Shown here: in pieces, positions 55,318 to 64,000 of the stretch
Layout: every line of letters starts with the position of its first letter
How positions within the stretch are numbered: position 1 is the first letter of the stretch
Assembly: GCF_033118175.1 (NCBI RefSeq)
Contig: NC_083693.1
Span: 54,863,981-54,927,980 of the forward strand
From: Dama dama
Lineage: Eukaryota > Chordata > Mammalia > Artiodactyla > Cervidae
Reading direction: 5' to 3'
Length of the DNA: 64,000 nt
Translations under genes and position numbers: made by a program
Notes under the pieces: model-generated
Told to the model about the DNA's origin: nothing
The model's database searches: none
What the model saw: the letters and a program-made list of their open reading frames with translations, nothing else

Positions 55318-55523
55318 AAAGTGGAGTGAAACTGTTAATTTTTCAGTTGTGTCCACTCTTTGCAATCTCATGGACTGTAGCCAGCCAGGCTCCTCTGTCC
55401 ATGGAATTTTCCAGGCAAGAATACTGGGGTAGGTAGTCATTCCCTTCTCCAGGGGATCTTCCTCACCTGGGTCTCCTGCATCTCAGGCAGTTTCTTTACT
55501 TTCTGAGCCATCAGGGAAGCCGC
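55318..55523 (-). mobile_element. Bov-tA SINE (antisense) with 8-bp target duplication
   Basis: GTTGTGTCCACTCTTTGCAA, CCATGGAATTTTCCAGGCAA, CTTCTCCAGGGGATCTTCC and CTTTCTGAGCCATCAGGG. TATGTATG flanks it at 55310-55317 and 55524-55531. The box B region is partly deleted (CACCTGGGTCTCC). Confidence 0.9.
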
Positions 55524-55531
55524 TATGTATG

Positions 55532-56639
55532 GTATAGTATGTTATGATATGTATGTATATATAGTAATATTACTTAGGTCAGGTTGAGTTTAAGCTAACT
55601 ACATGAGAATTAAAAAGCTATACTATTTATGAAAGTTTACATGTTTACAGGTAAATAAGCATATAATCGAGATATCACACTTTTAGATACAAAGAAGAAA
55701 AACAAAATTTTCTTTAAAATAGTAAATATAAACATTCTAGAAATTTGAAGACATAAACAGATGCCTTTTTTATATTGCAATACCTATGCTAAATGAATGT
55801 GGCTTCACCAAGGGCTTTGGTTGCCAGGACTGCCATGTGACACGTGTCATATCAGGGGGAAGTGGTTACTACAGAGACCATGTATGTCAAGGAGGTGCCT
55901 TGAAATCTCTTGGTCTCCTGGGAATTGGGACTGGGATGTGGGAATCCATCAGGGGCTGTTGCGGAAGTGATTCCTTGTGTAAAGTTGATGCTGGGAGATA
56001 CCTACCCAACCAGAGAGTACGTACATCTCCAGCCCTCTGTACATCCTGGTGTAGGTCATTTGACTTGTTCTTTTCAGTGAAAAAGTAATGTATGGTACTT
56101 CCAGATTGAGGTTTTAAAGAAGTGAGTGGGGCTTCTCCAGTCTCTATCTTATTGCTCCTGTTGAGTGGTACTTGCAAAATACCTTTACTTCAAGACTACC
56201 TGCATCTTACATCAAATCTGTATCACCTGCAAGAAGGAAGCAGAGAGCTCCCAAGCTCTAATGAGTGCAGAGACACCAGATGGAAGGAGCCTGGATCATT
56301 AAATCACACACTGAGGAAATCTCCTAAATTGGATTACTGTCTGAGTATACTTGGCGGAGGGTAAACCACTGAAATTTGGTTTACTGGTTACTGCAACTAG
56401 ATTTGCCTTAACTGATCCAAAGATTAACACTGCGCTGTCTCTGTCTCTCTCCCTGTCCTCGCTGCAGACCAGCTCCTTCTGGTTACTCATAACTCCTTCT
56501 TCTCCATAGCACTGACCTTGACGAAGCAACCCCCCTTGGTATAATAGGACACAAACCCAGGGCCCACCACTTACTGTTTTCTGACACTACTTGTGCCAAA
56601 TCCCTCCAGTCTGTTCCTTCAGACCCACTCTCTACTCTT
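55532..56639. other. Unique intronic DNA, no gene seen
   Basis: Frames of 96-100 codons on opposite strands at 55786-56177 overlap each other, so at most one could be real, and neither shows a motif. No named repeat. Confidence 0.45.
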
Positions 56640-57115
56640 CACCCAGCTTGCTGCCCTGAGAGGTGATCTGAACTGATTACATCAAAAGACTGCTATGTTC
56701 TCTGCCTTCCAGTTGGATTTGGTCAATGAGAAGCCCTGGCAGGTGACAACAAGAAGGGAGGAAAATGAGTTGGGGACATTTATTTGTCTGGTTCCTTCCT
56801 GTGAGACTTCTTCAGGCTTGTCTCTGTCAACACAAGTTCACTGTTCCTCTCAAGGAGCTCTTTCTTTGTGACGTTCATCTTTCAAGTTTTGGTAACCTTT
56901 CCCTTCACACACACCTTTGAATTTAGGCATAGGGATCAGCTTTACTTCCTCCTGCTGGTAGCCCCAGAATCCTGAATTCTTCCTTGTAATTTCCTTATAT
57001 CCTGCCCATACTCTTTATAATGAATCCATTTATAAACCCTCTTCAAATTGTCCCAATTTGAGAGTTCTGCTTCCTGTTGTTTTCTCACTGCAAAATCACA
57101 TCACAGTTAATATTC
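56640..57115 (+). mobile_element. Ancient dispersed mammalian repeat, family not assigned
   Basis: CCAGTTGGATTTGGTCAATG followed by AGAAGCCCTGGCAGG, then GAGACTTCTTCAGGC, TGCTGGTAGCCCCAG and TATAAACCCTCTTCAAATTG with TTTGAGAGTTCTGCTTCCTG. I know this word order from a common placental repeat ending in CTCTCCTCAAATTACCC and TGTTTCCTGC, but cannot name its subfamily. Confidence 0.45.
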
Positions 57116-57712
57116 TCTAGGGAGTCAGCAATCTATCCCTTACTCACTTGTCTGTATCCAAGGGATGGAGTTATTGTACAAACATGGCTATCAAGCCCAC
57201 CCCATCAGCAGAGCCTTTGAGTGATGGCAAATTGCAGAGGAGGAGCATGCAGGCAACCCCAGAACATATCTACCAAATAGTACATCTTCATTTCTTCTGG
57301 TAAAAATTTCCCTTCTTCTTTTCACTCCTCTTCAGCTATATGATTGCCATCATCTGTTGTTGCACCTTTTTCCCTTACTGGACTGCTTCACCACTGACAG
57401 AACACATTACTTTTCACAGGATCATGCACTGTCAATAGTGCATATTCCCAGTACCTCATTTAGAATTCAATTCTTTACATTTAAAAATAGAAATGTTCAT
57501 AAAAACAAAAAGGGAGAAAAAAGTAGAAATCACCACAGAAGTACTGCTATGTTACTTCTTATGGCAAAACAAACAAAAAACAAACAAACAAACAAAAAAA
57601 CCAACTTTGTAACCAACTTGGATATGCTATGAATATGTCATACAGAATTTGCATCCAAAGATCTAATCACAACTTTCCCTTTCAGATTTTTCTGGTATTA
57701 TGAACAATTTTT
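57116..57712. other. Unique intronic DNA with a (CAAA)n run
   Basis: A (CAAA)n run at about 57564-57600 is the only feature. The 91-codon frame crossing it is lysine- and asparagine-rich low-complexity sequence. Confidence 0.55.
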
Positions 57713-57723
57713 TACTGCCATTG

Positions 57724-57942
57724 TGCTAAGTCACTTCAGTTGTGTCCAACTGTTTGCAATCCTATGGACTATAGTCTTGCAGGCTCCTCTGTCCATGGGA
57801 TTCTCCAGGCAAGAATACTGAAGTGGGTTGTCATTTCCTCCTCCAGCAGATCTTCCTGACCCAGGGATGGAACCCGCATCTCCTACATTTCCTGCATCGG
57901 CAGGTGGGTTCCTTACCAATAGTGCCACCTGGGAAGCCCCTC
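57724..57942 (-). mobile_element. Bov-tA SINE (antisense) with 11-bp target duplication
   Basis: TCACTTCAGTTGTGTCCAAC, GGGATTCTCCAGGCAAGAAT, CTGACCCAGGGATGGAACCC and GCCACCTGGGAAGCCCC. Perfect TACTGCCATTG copies at 57713-57723 and 57943-57953 bound it. Confidence 0.95.
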
Positions 57943-58189
57943 TACTGCCATTGGGTCCCAGCAAAAGATGCTACATAAGCATCAAATCGAACGGGAAAGC
58001 ATTATTATTAAGCCAAACATCTCATCACTTCCATTCAGTGTGAAAAGTGCCTCATAGATGGGCGTGGGGGGACAGGTAGTCTCAGTAATACATGTAACCT
58101 GAGGGATTATGAAGATTGTGTGAATATCCAGGTATAGACTCCAAACATTCCATTTGAAGGGCTTATTTTTCTCTAAATATTTTATCCTG

Positions 58190-58404
58190 GTCCTTAATAG
58201 CTCAGCCATGTCTGACTCTTTGTGACCCCTTGGACTGTAGCCAGCTGGTTCCTCTCTCCAAGGGATTTTTCACATAGGAGTACTGGAGTGGGTTGCCATT
58301 TCCTTCTCCAGGGGATCTTCCCGACCCAAGGATTAGACCTGTGTCTCCTGTGTCTCCTGCATTGCATGTGGATTTTTTACACTCTGAGCCATCTAGGAAG
58401 TCCC
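58190..58404 (-). mobile_element. Bov-tA SINE (antisense)
   Basis: AGCTCAGCCATGTCTGACTC, TACTGGAGTGGGTTGCCATT, CTTCTCCAGGGGATCTTCCC and CTGAGCCATCTAGGAAGTCC. A tandem TGTCTCCTG in the box B region is extra. An ATTTTAT-type flank on both sides may be a target duplication. Confidence 0.9.
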
Positions 58405-59104
58405 ATTTTATTCTAGGTTGCTAGTTAAAACTTCAGTGATAACAGTTGTATCCTTTTTCTTATTTCAGGAAATGAGAACCTAGAAAGCACTTGCACTTCT
58501 CCTCTGGGAAAACACAAAATGGGAGAAAATACATATTTTCATTCTACTTAGTTTTAAAGTTGCATGTCTTATATAGGATGAAAAAAGATCAATATTGTAA
58601 GATAGGTGTTTTTCCAAATTAACATATTCTTTTTTTTTTTTCCAAATTAATATATTCTTAAGGAATGTTGCCACTGCCCTTCACCATACAGGAGAAAACC
58701 CACACTAACCTCTTCTCAGCATCCTACATCATCAATTTCATTACTTGAGCTGTAAGTGAAAGCTTAGGTTTACTAGAATTTCATGATGGGGTTCAAAGTG
58801 GGAGATGGTTATGTGGTTTTAAAAGTCACAGGCTGATAACATGGCCACAATTTCTATCCCTCCATCCTTGTAAGCCTTCCAACACACAGAAGCAGGGGTT
58901 AGCTAAAATCATGGGAAATAAATGTGTGCTTAGAAATCAGTGCAGCACAAAAGAATTTTATTTACACTGATTTCCAGTGGACATATAGCAATTTATCTTT
59001 GTCTTATTGTGTTTCTTCTAAACAGTAACTACATACAAAAAGATCATTAAAATAGCACTAGAACTCTGAGTAAAATCCACAAGCTTGTGGATTTTAAAAC
59101 TACC
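58405..59104. other. Unique intronic DNA with a duplicated poly(T)-flanking word
   Basis: Contains the TTCCAAATTAACATATTCTT - poly(T) - TTCCAAATTAATATATTCTT arrangement at 58612-58659, and an exact palindrome AAAATCCACAAGCTTGTGGATTTT near 59074-59097 shown here only by its half AAAATCCACAAG. No gene. Confidence 0.55.
58612..58659. repeat. 20-bp direct repeat flanking a bare poly(T) run
   Basis: Copies at 58612-58631 and 58640-58659 match at 19 of 20 positions and enclose only about 8-10 T residues. This is the form expected of a retro-insertion of little but a poly(A) tail on the minus strand, or of a simple tandem duplication with slippage. Confidence 0.8.
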
Positions 59105-59400
59105 TTGTTCAATATAGCCACTAATCACATGTGGCTATTGAGCAGTTGAAATGTGGGTAGTGCAATTGGGCAAATGGGTTTATTTTAATTAATTTAGATT
59201 TAAATTTAAGAGCTCAAAAAGTATTAAATATTTTCCCATTAAACACAACTGCATCATTTTGCTAGGACTACATTTTAACCATTGGATCCCAAAAGATACA
59301 CAGTAGTAAAAATCTAGTTTTTACTTCTAAAAATGTGGCTAATAGCAAATTTTAAATTATATGTATGGCCATATTATATTTCTATCAGAAAGCTCTGGCT
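59105..59400. mobile_element. MER58-like hAT non-autonomous DNA transposon fossil
   Basis: GTTCAATATAGCCACTAATC, ACATGTGGCTATTGAGCAGT, TGAAATGTGGGTAGTGCAAT, an AT-rich middle, then AAATGTGGCTAATAGC and TCTATCAGAAAGCTCTGGCT. The outer words resemble hAT (Charlie-group) MITEs of the MER58/MER5 kind. Subfamily name is tentative. Confidence 0.55.
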
Positions 59401-59453
59401 AAAAAGTGAACACTTAAGGCTAAAATGCTAGTTTATTTTTTGCATGCAGCTGA

Positions 59454-59592
59454 ACCCTGGGGAAGAAAATGTCAACCTGCTCCAGTATTCTTTCCTGGAA
59501 AATTCCATGCACAGAGGAGCCTGGCAGGTTACAGTCCATGGGGTCACAGTGTCAGACACGACTGAGTGCACACACATGCATGCACGCATCTT
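59454..59592 (+). mobile_element. Bov-A SINE 3' part (sense), 5'-truncated
   Basis: CCTGCTCCAGTATTCTTTCC, ATTCCATGCACAGAGGAGCC and GTCAGACACGACTGAGTGCA then a CACACATGCATGCACGCA tail. The tRNA-like head is absent. Confidence 0.9.
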
Positions 59593-61800
59593 AATATAGG
59601 TAACATTATCATTTCATCGGGAGACCATCTCTAACACATAAAGTAGGTATGATATTGGGAAGAAATCCTGAATTTCAAATTCAACTCTCCTCTTATAAGT
59701 TTAGTGTTACTTGTTGTATATAGTCCCCCCACTTACTTCAGTTGTTTACCTAGGTTTAAAGTAAAATGAGTTTCCACCACAAGTTAATTTTATTATGCCA
59801 ATTTTGAACTGATTAAAGATGAAAATGTCTCCTTGATATTTCTCCAACAATCTTTCATGAGATGCATCAACCCTTAGAATGAAGCCACAGTGCCTATAAG
59901 CCTGGCAAAAATGTTTTCTGAGAAATCCAAATTGGAATCTACTGAATTAAATTCCAAATCAAATTAGAAACATTGAAAAGACTCAAATACACAATGTTCT
60001 TTTCCTTCAAGCTATATGAGTCCCAGCTGAAGATACCAGTACAGTCTTTTCCAAGTATAAAACTTGAGAAAGATCAATACATAGATATGCTCAAGTCATT
60101 TCCCTGCTGTGTCTTTGCTAGGTAATCAAAATCTTCTAAACTTAAGGAATTGTCAGCATAGACTTAAAAGAAAACCAAATCCCTCACTGAAAAAACAGAA
60201 AGAGCCAGTTTCTCAGGACGGTGCTGGAGAGAAGTTGGAGCTATTTTTGGAGAGATGGTGTCTTGAAAATCACCAGAGTATAATGAAAATTAAAAGTGCT
60301 TTTTTCTTCCAAATCAGCCGACTGATTCTATAAAACAATACACTTATCTTCATTACAAGTCATAACAATGACTTGAGAATTTCCAATTTAAATGTAATGC
60401 CTCTTTGTTTTTCCTTAGGCAGGACAAGAGACGAAAACTGGAAAGTTTGGGTCATATGGATCATGGCAGTACTGCTATGTCTGGAATTTTCTTATAAATA
60501 TCCTATTGCTTTGAGGCTCACAGGCCTGGCTAAAACAGCAGGGACAATCTCATTTGCACTTTTATAGTTGTAGAGGGATTTTCAAGAGTTAAAACAATTT
60601 TCCATAATATTCTGTATTAACTTAACGGACCTGAAGTGTGATTATTACACTTTTTCATGCTTTTCTGCAGGCTGACAGTTTGAAAGTAATTTTAGAAAAA
60701 CAAACAAAATCATAAACAAATGCCAATAAGAAGGCATTCTTGGGTACTCAAAAGAATCTATCTGCAACAAATTTTTACTGCCTATTTTCGGCTTTATGAC
60801 TTTTTACGTTTCTTTTTTTTTTTTTTAATACTATAAATGACTGTTTCTACCCTTATGAAAATCATCACTTCAAAGGAACACCTTGTGGCACTCTACAATG
60901 AGGAAACAAATTTCAGAAAGCAAAGTGGATGCCACTCTTTATTTGTATGATTAAACAATAAAGAACATTTTATCAGAATCTATAAACCTTAATAAAGTAA
61001 ATACTCATTTACTAGAGTTTGAATAACTTTGCTTAAAATTAGAAAAAAATACTAATTTCACTAAAATGTAAAACTTCCTTATGTCTATCAAAGTTAAATT
61101 TTCAATCCATCTACAAAGTGCATAGCAAACTATACCAGCCATAAGAACACTAAAAATAGATGAAAAGGAAGTTTGAAAATCAGTATGTGAGAATTCAAAA
61201 TAGATATGCAGCACTATTAAAATAAATTTTATACAGAGAGAATATAAATAAATGCTTAAAGGAGATAGGATATACAAATTGAGTTGATGGACTGGAGAAA
61301 ATATCGGGTTAAAAGGAGAAAACTTATTCGAAGCAGTTAACTTGTAATGTAGGGGAGGACAGTTCTGGGCAATGAGCAAAGTGATTTCATGGGTAAATGG
61401 GAAGTTAAACCAGCACAGAAAAAAGCCTGTCAGAGTTTTTAAAGGAGGTATGTATATACCGGTAAGGACCGATAACTTTCTCCTAAGAACGAAGTTTATG
61501 ATTTTGAAAGCTTAGGAGGAATATTCGAGAAATTTATTTGGAGTCAGAAAGAAGTAAGTATCTGAACAATAAGCTGAAGTGAGAGTAAATTATCAAATAG
61601 TTGATTTGCGTCTACTTAGGGCATTGGCGTCCACTGAACTTGGCTCTGTGAAGGGAAAACTGTGCCAGATCAATTTCATTTCCTCCCGCAGCAGAGTGAC
61701 AGGCAACGTCAACCAACAGGAAGCAATAGCAAAAAAAGGATGTTAAAATAGGCCAGGCATGAGAGAACCAATATCTGGAAAACAAATTGATAAGGGATTT
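59593..61800. other. Unique intronic DNA, no gene seen
   Basis: AT-rich, with a poly(T) run near 60812-60826. The 124-codon minus-strand frame at 61005-61379 and shorter plus-strand frames show no motif. No named repeat. Confidence 0.5.
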
Positions 61801-61812
61801 GGCAAAGTAAGG

Positions 61813-62031
61813 GCTTATCAGGGGGCTCAATGGTAAAGAATCTGCCTGCCAATGCAGGAGGCACAGGAGACGTGGGTTTGATTCTTGGGTCTGGAAGATC
61901 CCCTGGAGGAGGGCATGGCAACCCACTCCAGTGTTCTTGTCTGGAAAATCCCATGGACAGAGAAGCCTGGTGGGCTATATGGTCCATAAGGGTCTCAGAG
62001 TCGGACATGACTAAGCACACACACATATATT
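61813..62031 (+). mobile_element. Bov-tA SINE (sense) with 12-bp target duplication
   Basis: GGCTCAATGGTAAAGAATCT, AATGCAGGAGGCACAGGAGA, GGCAACCCACTCCAGTGTTC and GGACAGAGAAGCCTGGTGGG; the tail ends CACACACATATAT. Flanks GGCAAAGTAAGG (61801-61812) and GGTAAAGTAAGG (62032-62043) differ at one base. The head reads TTATCAGGGGGCTCA, a diverged start. Confidence 0.93.
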
Positions 62032-62169
62032 GGTAAAGTAAGGATACACACAAGGATAGCTGTAATTCTTTTAAAAGTCCACCTCCCCTATGTAAAATCA
62101 TTTAAAATTGTGGCAGTTGATAATGAAGCAAGGGTGGACTTCTAATAATTGTGCTCAAATTGGCAATAT

Positions 62170-62803
62170 CTGTTGGATCATCAAAAAAGCAAGAGAGTTC
62201 CATAAAAATATCTACTTCTGCTTTATTGACTATGCCAAAGCCTTTGACTGTGTGGATCACAACAAACTGTGGAAAATTCTGAAATATATGGGAATACCAG
62301 ACCACCTGACCTGCCTCCTGAGAAATCTGTATGCAGGTCAAGAAGCAACAGTTAGAACTGGACATGGAACAACAGACTGGTTCCAAATTGGGAAAGGAGT
62401 ATGTCAGGCTGTATATTGTCACCCTGCTTATTTAACTTATATGCAGAGTATATCATGCAAAATGCCAGGCTGGATGAAGCACAAGCTGGAATCAAGATTG
62501 CCGGGGAAAATATCAATAACCTCAGATATGCAGATGACACCACCCTTATGGCAGAAAGTGAAGAACTAAAGAGGCTCTTGTTGAAAGTGAAAGAGGAAAG
62601 TGAAAAAGTTGGCTTAAATCTCAACATTCAGAAAACTAAGATCATGGCATCCAGTCCCATCACTTCATGGCAAATAGATGGGGAAACAGTGGAAACAGTG
62701 ACAGACTTTCTTTTTTTGGGCTCCAAAATCACTGCAGATGATGACTGCAGTCATGAAATTAAAATACGCTTGCTTTTTGGAGGAAAAGTTATGACAAACC
62801 TAG
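62170..62803 (+). pseudogene. BovB reverse transcriptase remnant, frameshifted
   Basis: The RT-clade polymerase domain is visible in two frames. The first frame holds motif A (IDYAKAFD, near 62222-62247). The second holds the catalytic YADD box at 62527-62538 and the downstream LNIQKTKIMASS segment. The frame changes at about 62400-62406, where one base appears missing compared with other BovB copies as I know them. The nested SINE then cuts the frame. The N-terminal endonuclease is absent. BovB is a non-LTR retrotransposon, and this copy is dead. Confidence 0.93.
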
Positions 62804-63086
62804 CTGCTGCTACTGCTGCTGCTGCTAAGTTGCGTCAGTCGTGTCCGACTCTGTGCGACCCCATAGACGGCAGCCCACCAGGCTCCTCCGTCCCTGGGAT
62901 TCTCCAGGCAAGAACACTGGAGTGGGTTGCCATTTCCTTCTCCATTGCATGAAAGCGAAAAGTGAAAGTGAAGTCACTCAGTCATGTCCGACTCCTCGCG
63001 ACCCCATGGACTGTAGCCCACCAGGCTCCTCTGTCCATGGGATTTCCCAGGCAAAAGTACTGGAGTGGGTTGCCATTGCCTTCTCC
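62804..63086 (-). mobile_element. Bov-A2 SINE (antisense) nested in BovB
   Basis: The (GCT)n tail on the plus strand (62804-62826) is the antisense AGC-type Bov-A2 tail. Two Bov-A monomers follow, each with a GTGTCCGACTC or ATGTCCGACTC word and CCAGGCAAGAAC/CCAGGCAAAAGT. The perfect 12-bp duplication TGACAAACCTAG on both sides proves later insertion into BovB. Both monomers keep CpGs, which suggests youth. Confidence 0.96.
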
Positions 63087-63597
63087 TGACAAACCTAGAT
63101 AGCATATTAAAAAGCAGAGATATTACTTTGCCAACAAAGGTCCGTCTAGTCAAAGCTATGGTTTTTCCAGTGGTCATGTATGGATGTGAGAGTTGGACTA
63201 TAAAGAAAACTGAGCGCCAAAGAATTGATGCTTTTGAACTGTGGTGCTGGAGAAGACTCTTGAGAGTCCCTTGGACTACAACGACCAACCAGTCCATCCT
63301 AAAGGAAATCAGTCCTGAATATTCATTGGAAGGACTGATGCTGAAGCTGAAACTCCAATACTTTGGCCACCTAATGTGAAGAACTGACTCATCTGAAAAG
63401 AACCTGATCCTGGGAAAGATTGAGGGCAGGAGGAGAAGGGGACGACAGAGGATGAGATGGTTGGATGGCATCACCAACTCAATGTACACGAGTTTGAGCA
63501 AGTTCCGGAAGTTGGTGAAGGACAGGGAAGCCTGGAGTGTTGCAGTCCATGGAGTCACAAAGAGTCAGACATGACTGAGCAATTGAAGTGAACTGAA

Positions 63598-64000
63598 TAA
63601 TTGTGCATTTCCTGAATTAAAACAACATGTAGTTCCTAACTTCAGGAGACCCTCAATTTCTTTGAAATACCTAAGAATAGAGAATTCTGTGAATTCTCAT
63701 ATGCACCTATCCCCCAGTCTTGAGCCTTTTGGGCATTTATTTCACAACCACCTTATAAAGTGTTATGAGTGAAAGTATTAACTAATTTTGTAGTTATGCA
63801 GTAAATGGAACTGTAAGCAACTTAAAAATATGGTAAAAATAAGTCATCATGTTGCATTAAAAGAAATCACAAATTAGCAGAAAGAGGCATTAATATTCTA
63901 GGCTGCAACTAGGTAAACTTCAAGGATCTCTAATATTTGGGGAGGGGGTTGAATTTCAATCAGGCAAGGTTTCATTGATTTTCCAAATCTTTTATCATTT
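63598..64000. other. Unique intronic DNA, nothing recognised
   Basis: AT-rich sequence after the BovB tail up to the window edge. No repeat, exon or structured element seen. Confidence 0.55.

Larger units (their letters stand above)
62140..63597 (+). mobile_element. BovB LINE 3' half (sense), interrupted by a Bov-A2 SINE
   Basis: From AAATTGGCAATATCTG-like sequence through the reverse transcriptase core to the tail TGAGCAATTGAAGTGAACTG. The nested SINE at 62804-63086 splits it, with TGACAAACCTAG repeated at 62792-62803 and 63087-63098. The most complete BovB copy in the window, but it lacks the 5' part with the endonuclease. Confidence 0.95.
42824..64000 (-). other. SLC25A21: SLC25A21 intron upstream of the exon (partial)
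   Basis: This is inferred intron, transcribed from high to low coordinates. I searched by eye on the minus strand for the preceding exon, expected to encode the PLDVVKTR carrier signature, and found no match, so the intron probably runs beyond base 64000. It contains many Bov-tA SINEs, a hAT fossil, a BovB copy and a repeat-poor block at about 49.8-53.6 kb. Confidence 0.75.

Noticed and set aside
55786..56177. 100- and 96-codon frames on opposite strands
   Set aside because: They overlap almost fully, show no motif and have no splice support.
57564..57600. Regularly repeated CAAA units considered as a spacer-repeat array
   Set aside because: Simple tetranucleotide run with no unique spacers. 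No CRISPR-like array exists in the window.
62841..63558. Plus-strand frame of 82 codons and minus-strand frame of 194 codons near the end
   Set aside because: They are SINE sequence and the antisense of the BovB C-terminal region.
42846..64000. Search for the preceding SLC25A21 exon (PLDVVKTR signature) on the minus strand
   Set aside because: No GTGCAT-containing candidate gave the right codons; the exon is probably outside the window. A computed translated search would settle this.

Overview
The window is vertebrate nuclear DNA from a ruminant, almost certainly a bovid. It carries BovB LINE tails, many Bov-tA/Bov-A2 SINEs, a ruminant-type L1 (L1-BT-like) 3' end and CHR SINEs, over a background of older mammalian L2, MIR, L1M and MaLR-like repeats. 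There is no dense gene content, no CpG island promoter, no bacterial-type operon and no CRISPR array. Nearly all open frames above 60 codons lie inside repeats or look like chance frames.

The one convincing gene segment is a single 84-bp coding exon on the minus strand at 42740-42823. It has an AG acceptor, a GT donor (GTATGT) and an uninterrupted frame that reads as part of the first repeat of a mitochondrial carrier. I recognise it as SLC25A21, the mitochondrial 2-oxodicarboxylate (2-oxoadipate/2-oxoglutarate) carrier. The rest of the window is then intron: 42824-64000 is the intron before this exon and 1-42739 the intron after it. I found no neighbouring SLC25A21 exon. In mammals the gene is very large and lies beside PAX9 and the NKX2-1/NKX2-8 genes, so its introns are a plausible home for long-range regulatory DNA.

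Layout. 1-9.8 kb: mostly ancient repeats (L2, MIR, two LTR-like elements, pyrimidine-rich stretches) plus one CHR-2 and one Bov-tA. 9.8-14.35 kb: mostly unique DNA with three MIR pieces and one dimeric Bov SINE. 14.35-22.8 kb: a repeat-poor block broken only by one old L1 tail and a 33-nt U2 snRNA fragment with a 15-bp target-site duplication; it holds a CpG-containing block at 15.36-15.69 kb that is the best regulatory candidate. 22.8-35.5 kb: transposon-rich (Bov-tA, L1M, BovB, a well-preserved L1 tail with a perfect 17-bp duplication, CHR SINE). 35.5-42.4 kb: mixed, including a candidate regulatory block at 36.36-36.60 kb, a ruminant ERV-type LTR, a BovB tail, and an L1M ORF2 fossil hit by a tiny young L1 insertion. 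42.4-49.8 kb: the exon and flanking intron with SINEs. 49.8-53.6 kb: a second repeat-poor block. 53.6-64 kb: SINEs, a MER58-like hAT fossil, and a BovB copy with a recognisable but broken reverse transcriptase, interrupted by a Bov-A2 SINE.

I did not find a new biological system. The items most worth a second look are the SLC25A21 exon, the repeat-poor blocks with candidate regulatory elements, the U2 retro-fragment, and several clean records of nested retrotransposition. All family names rest on recognition of consensus features from memory; no search was run.
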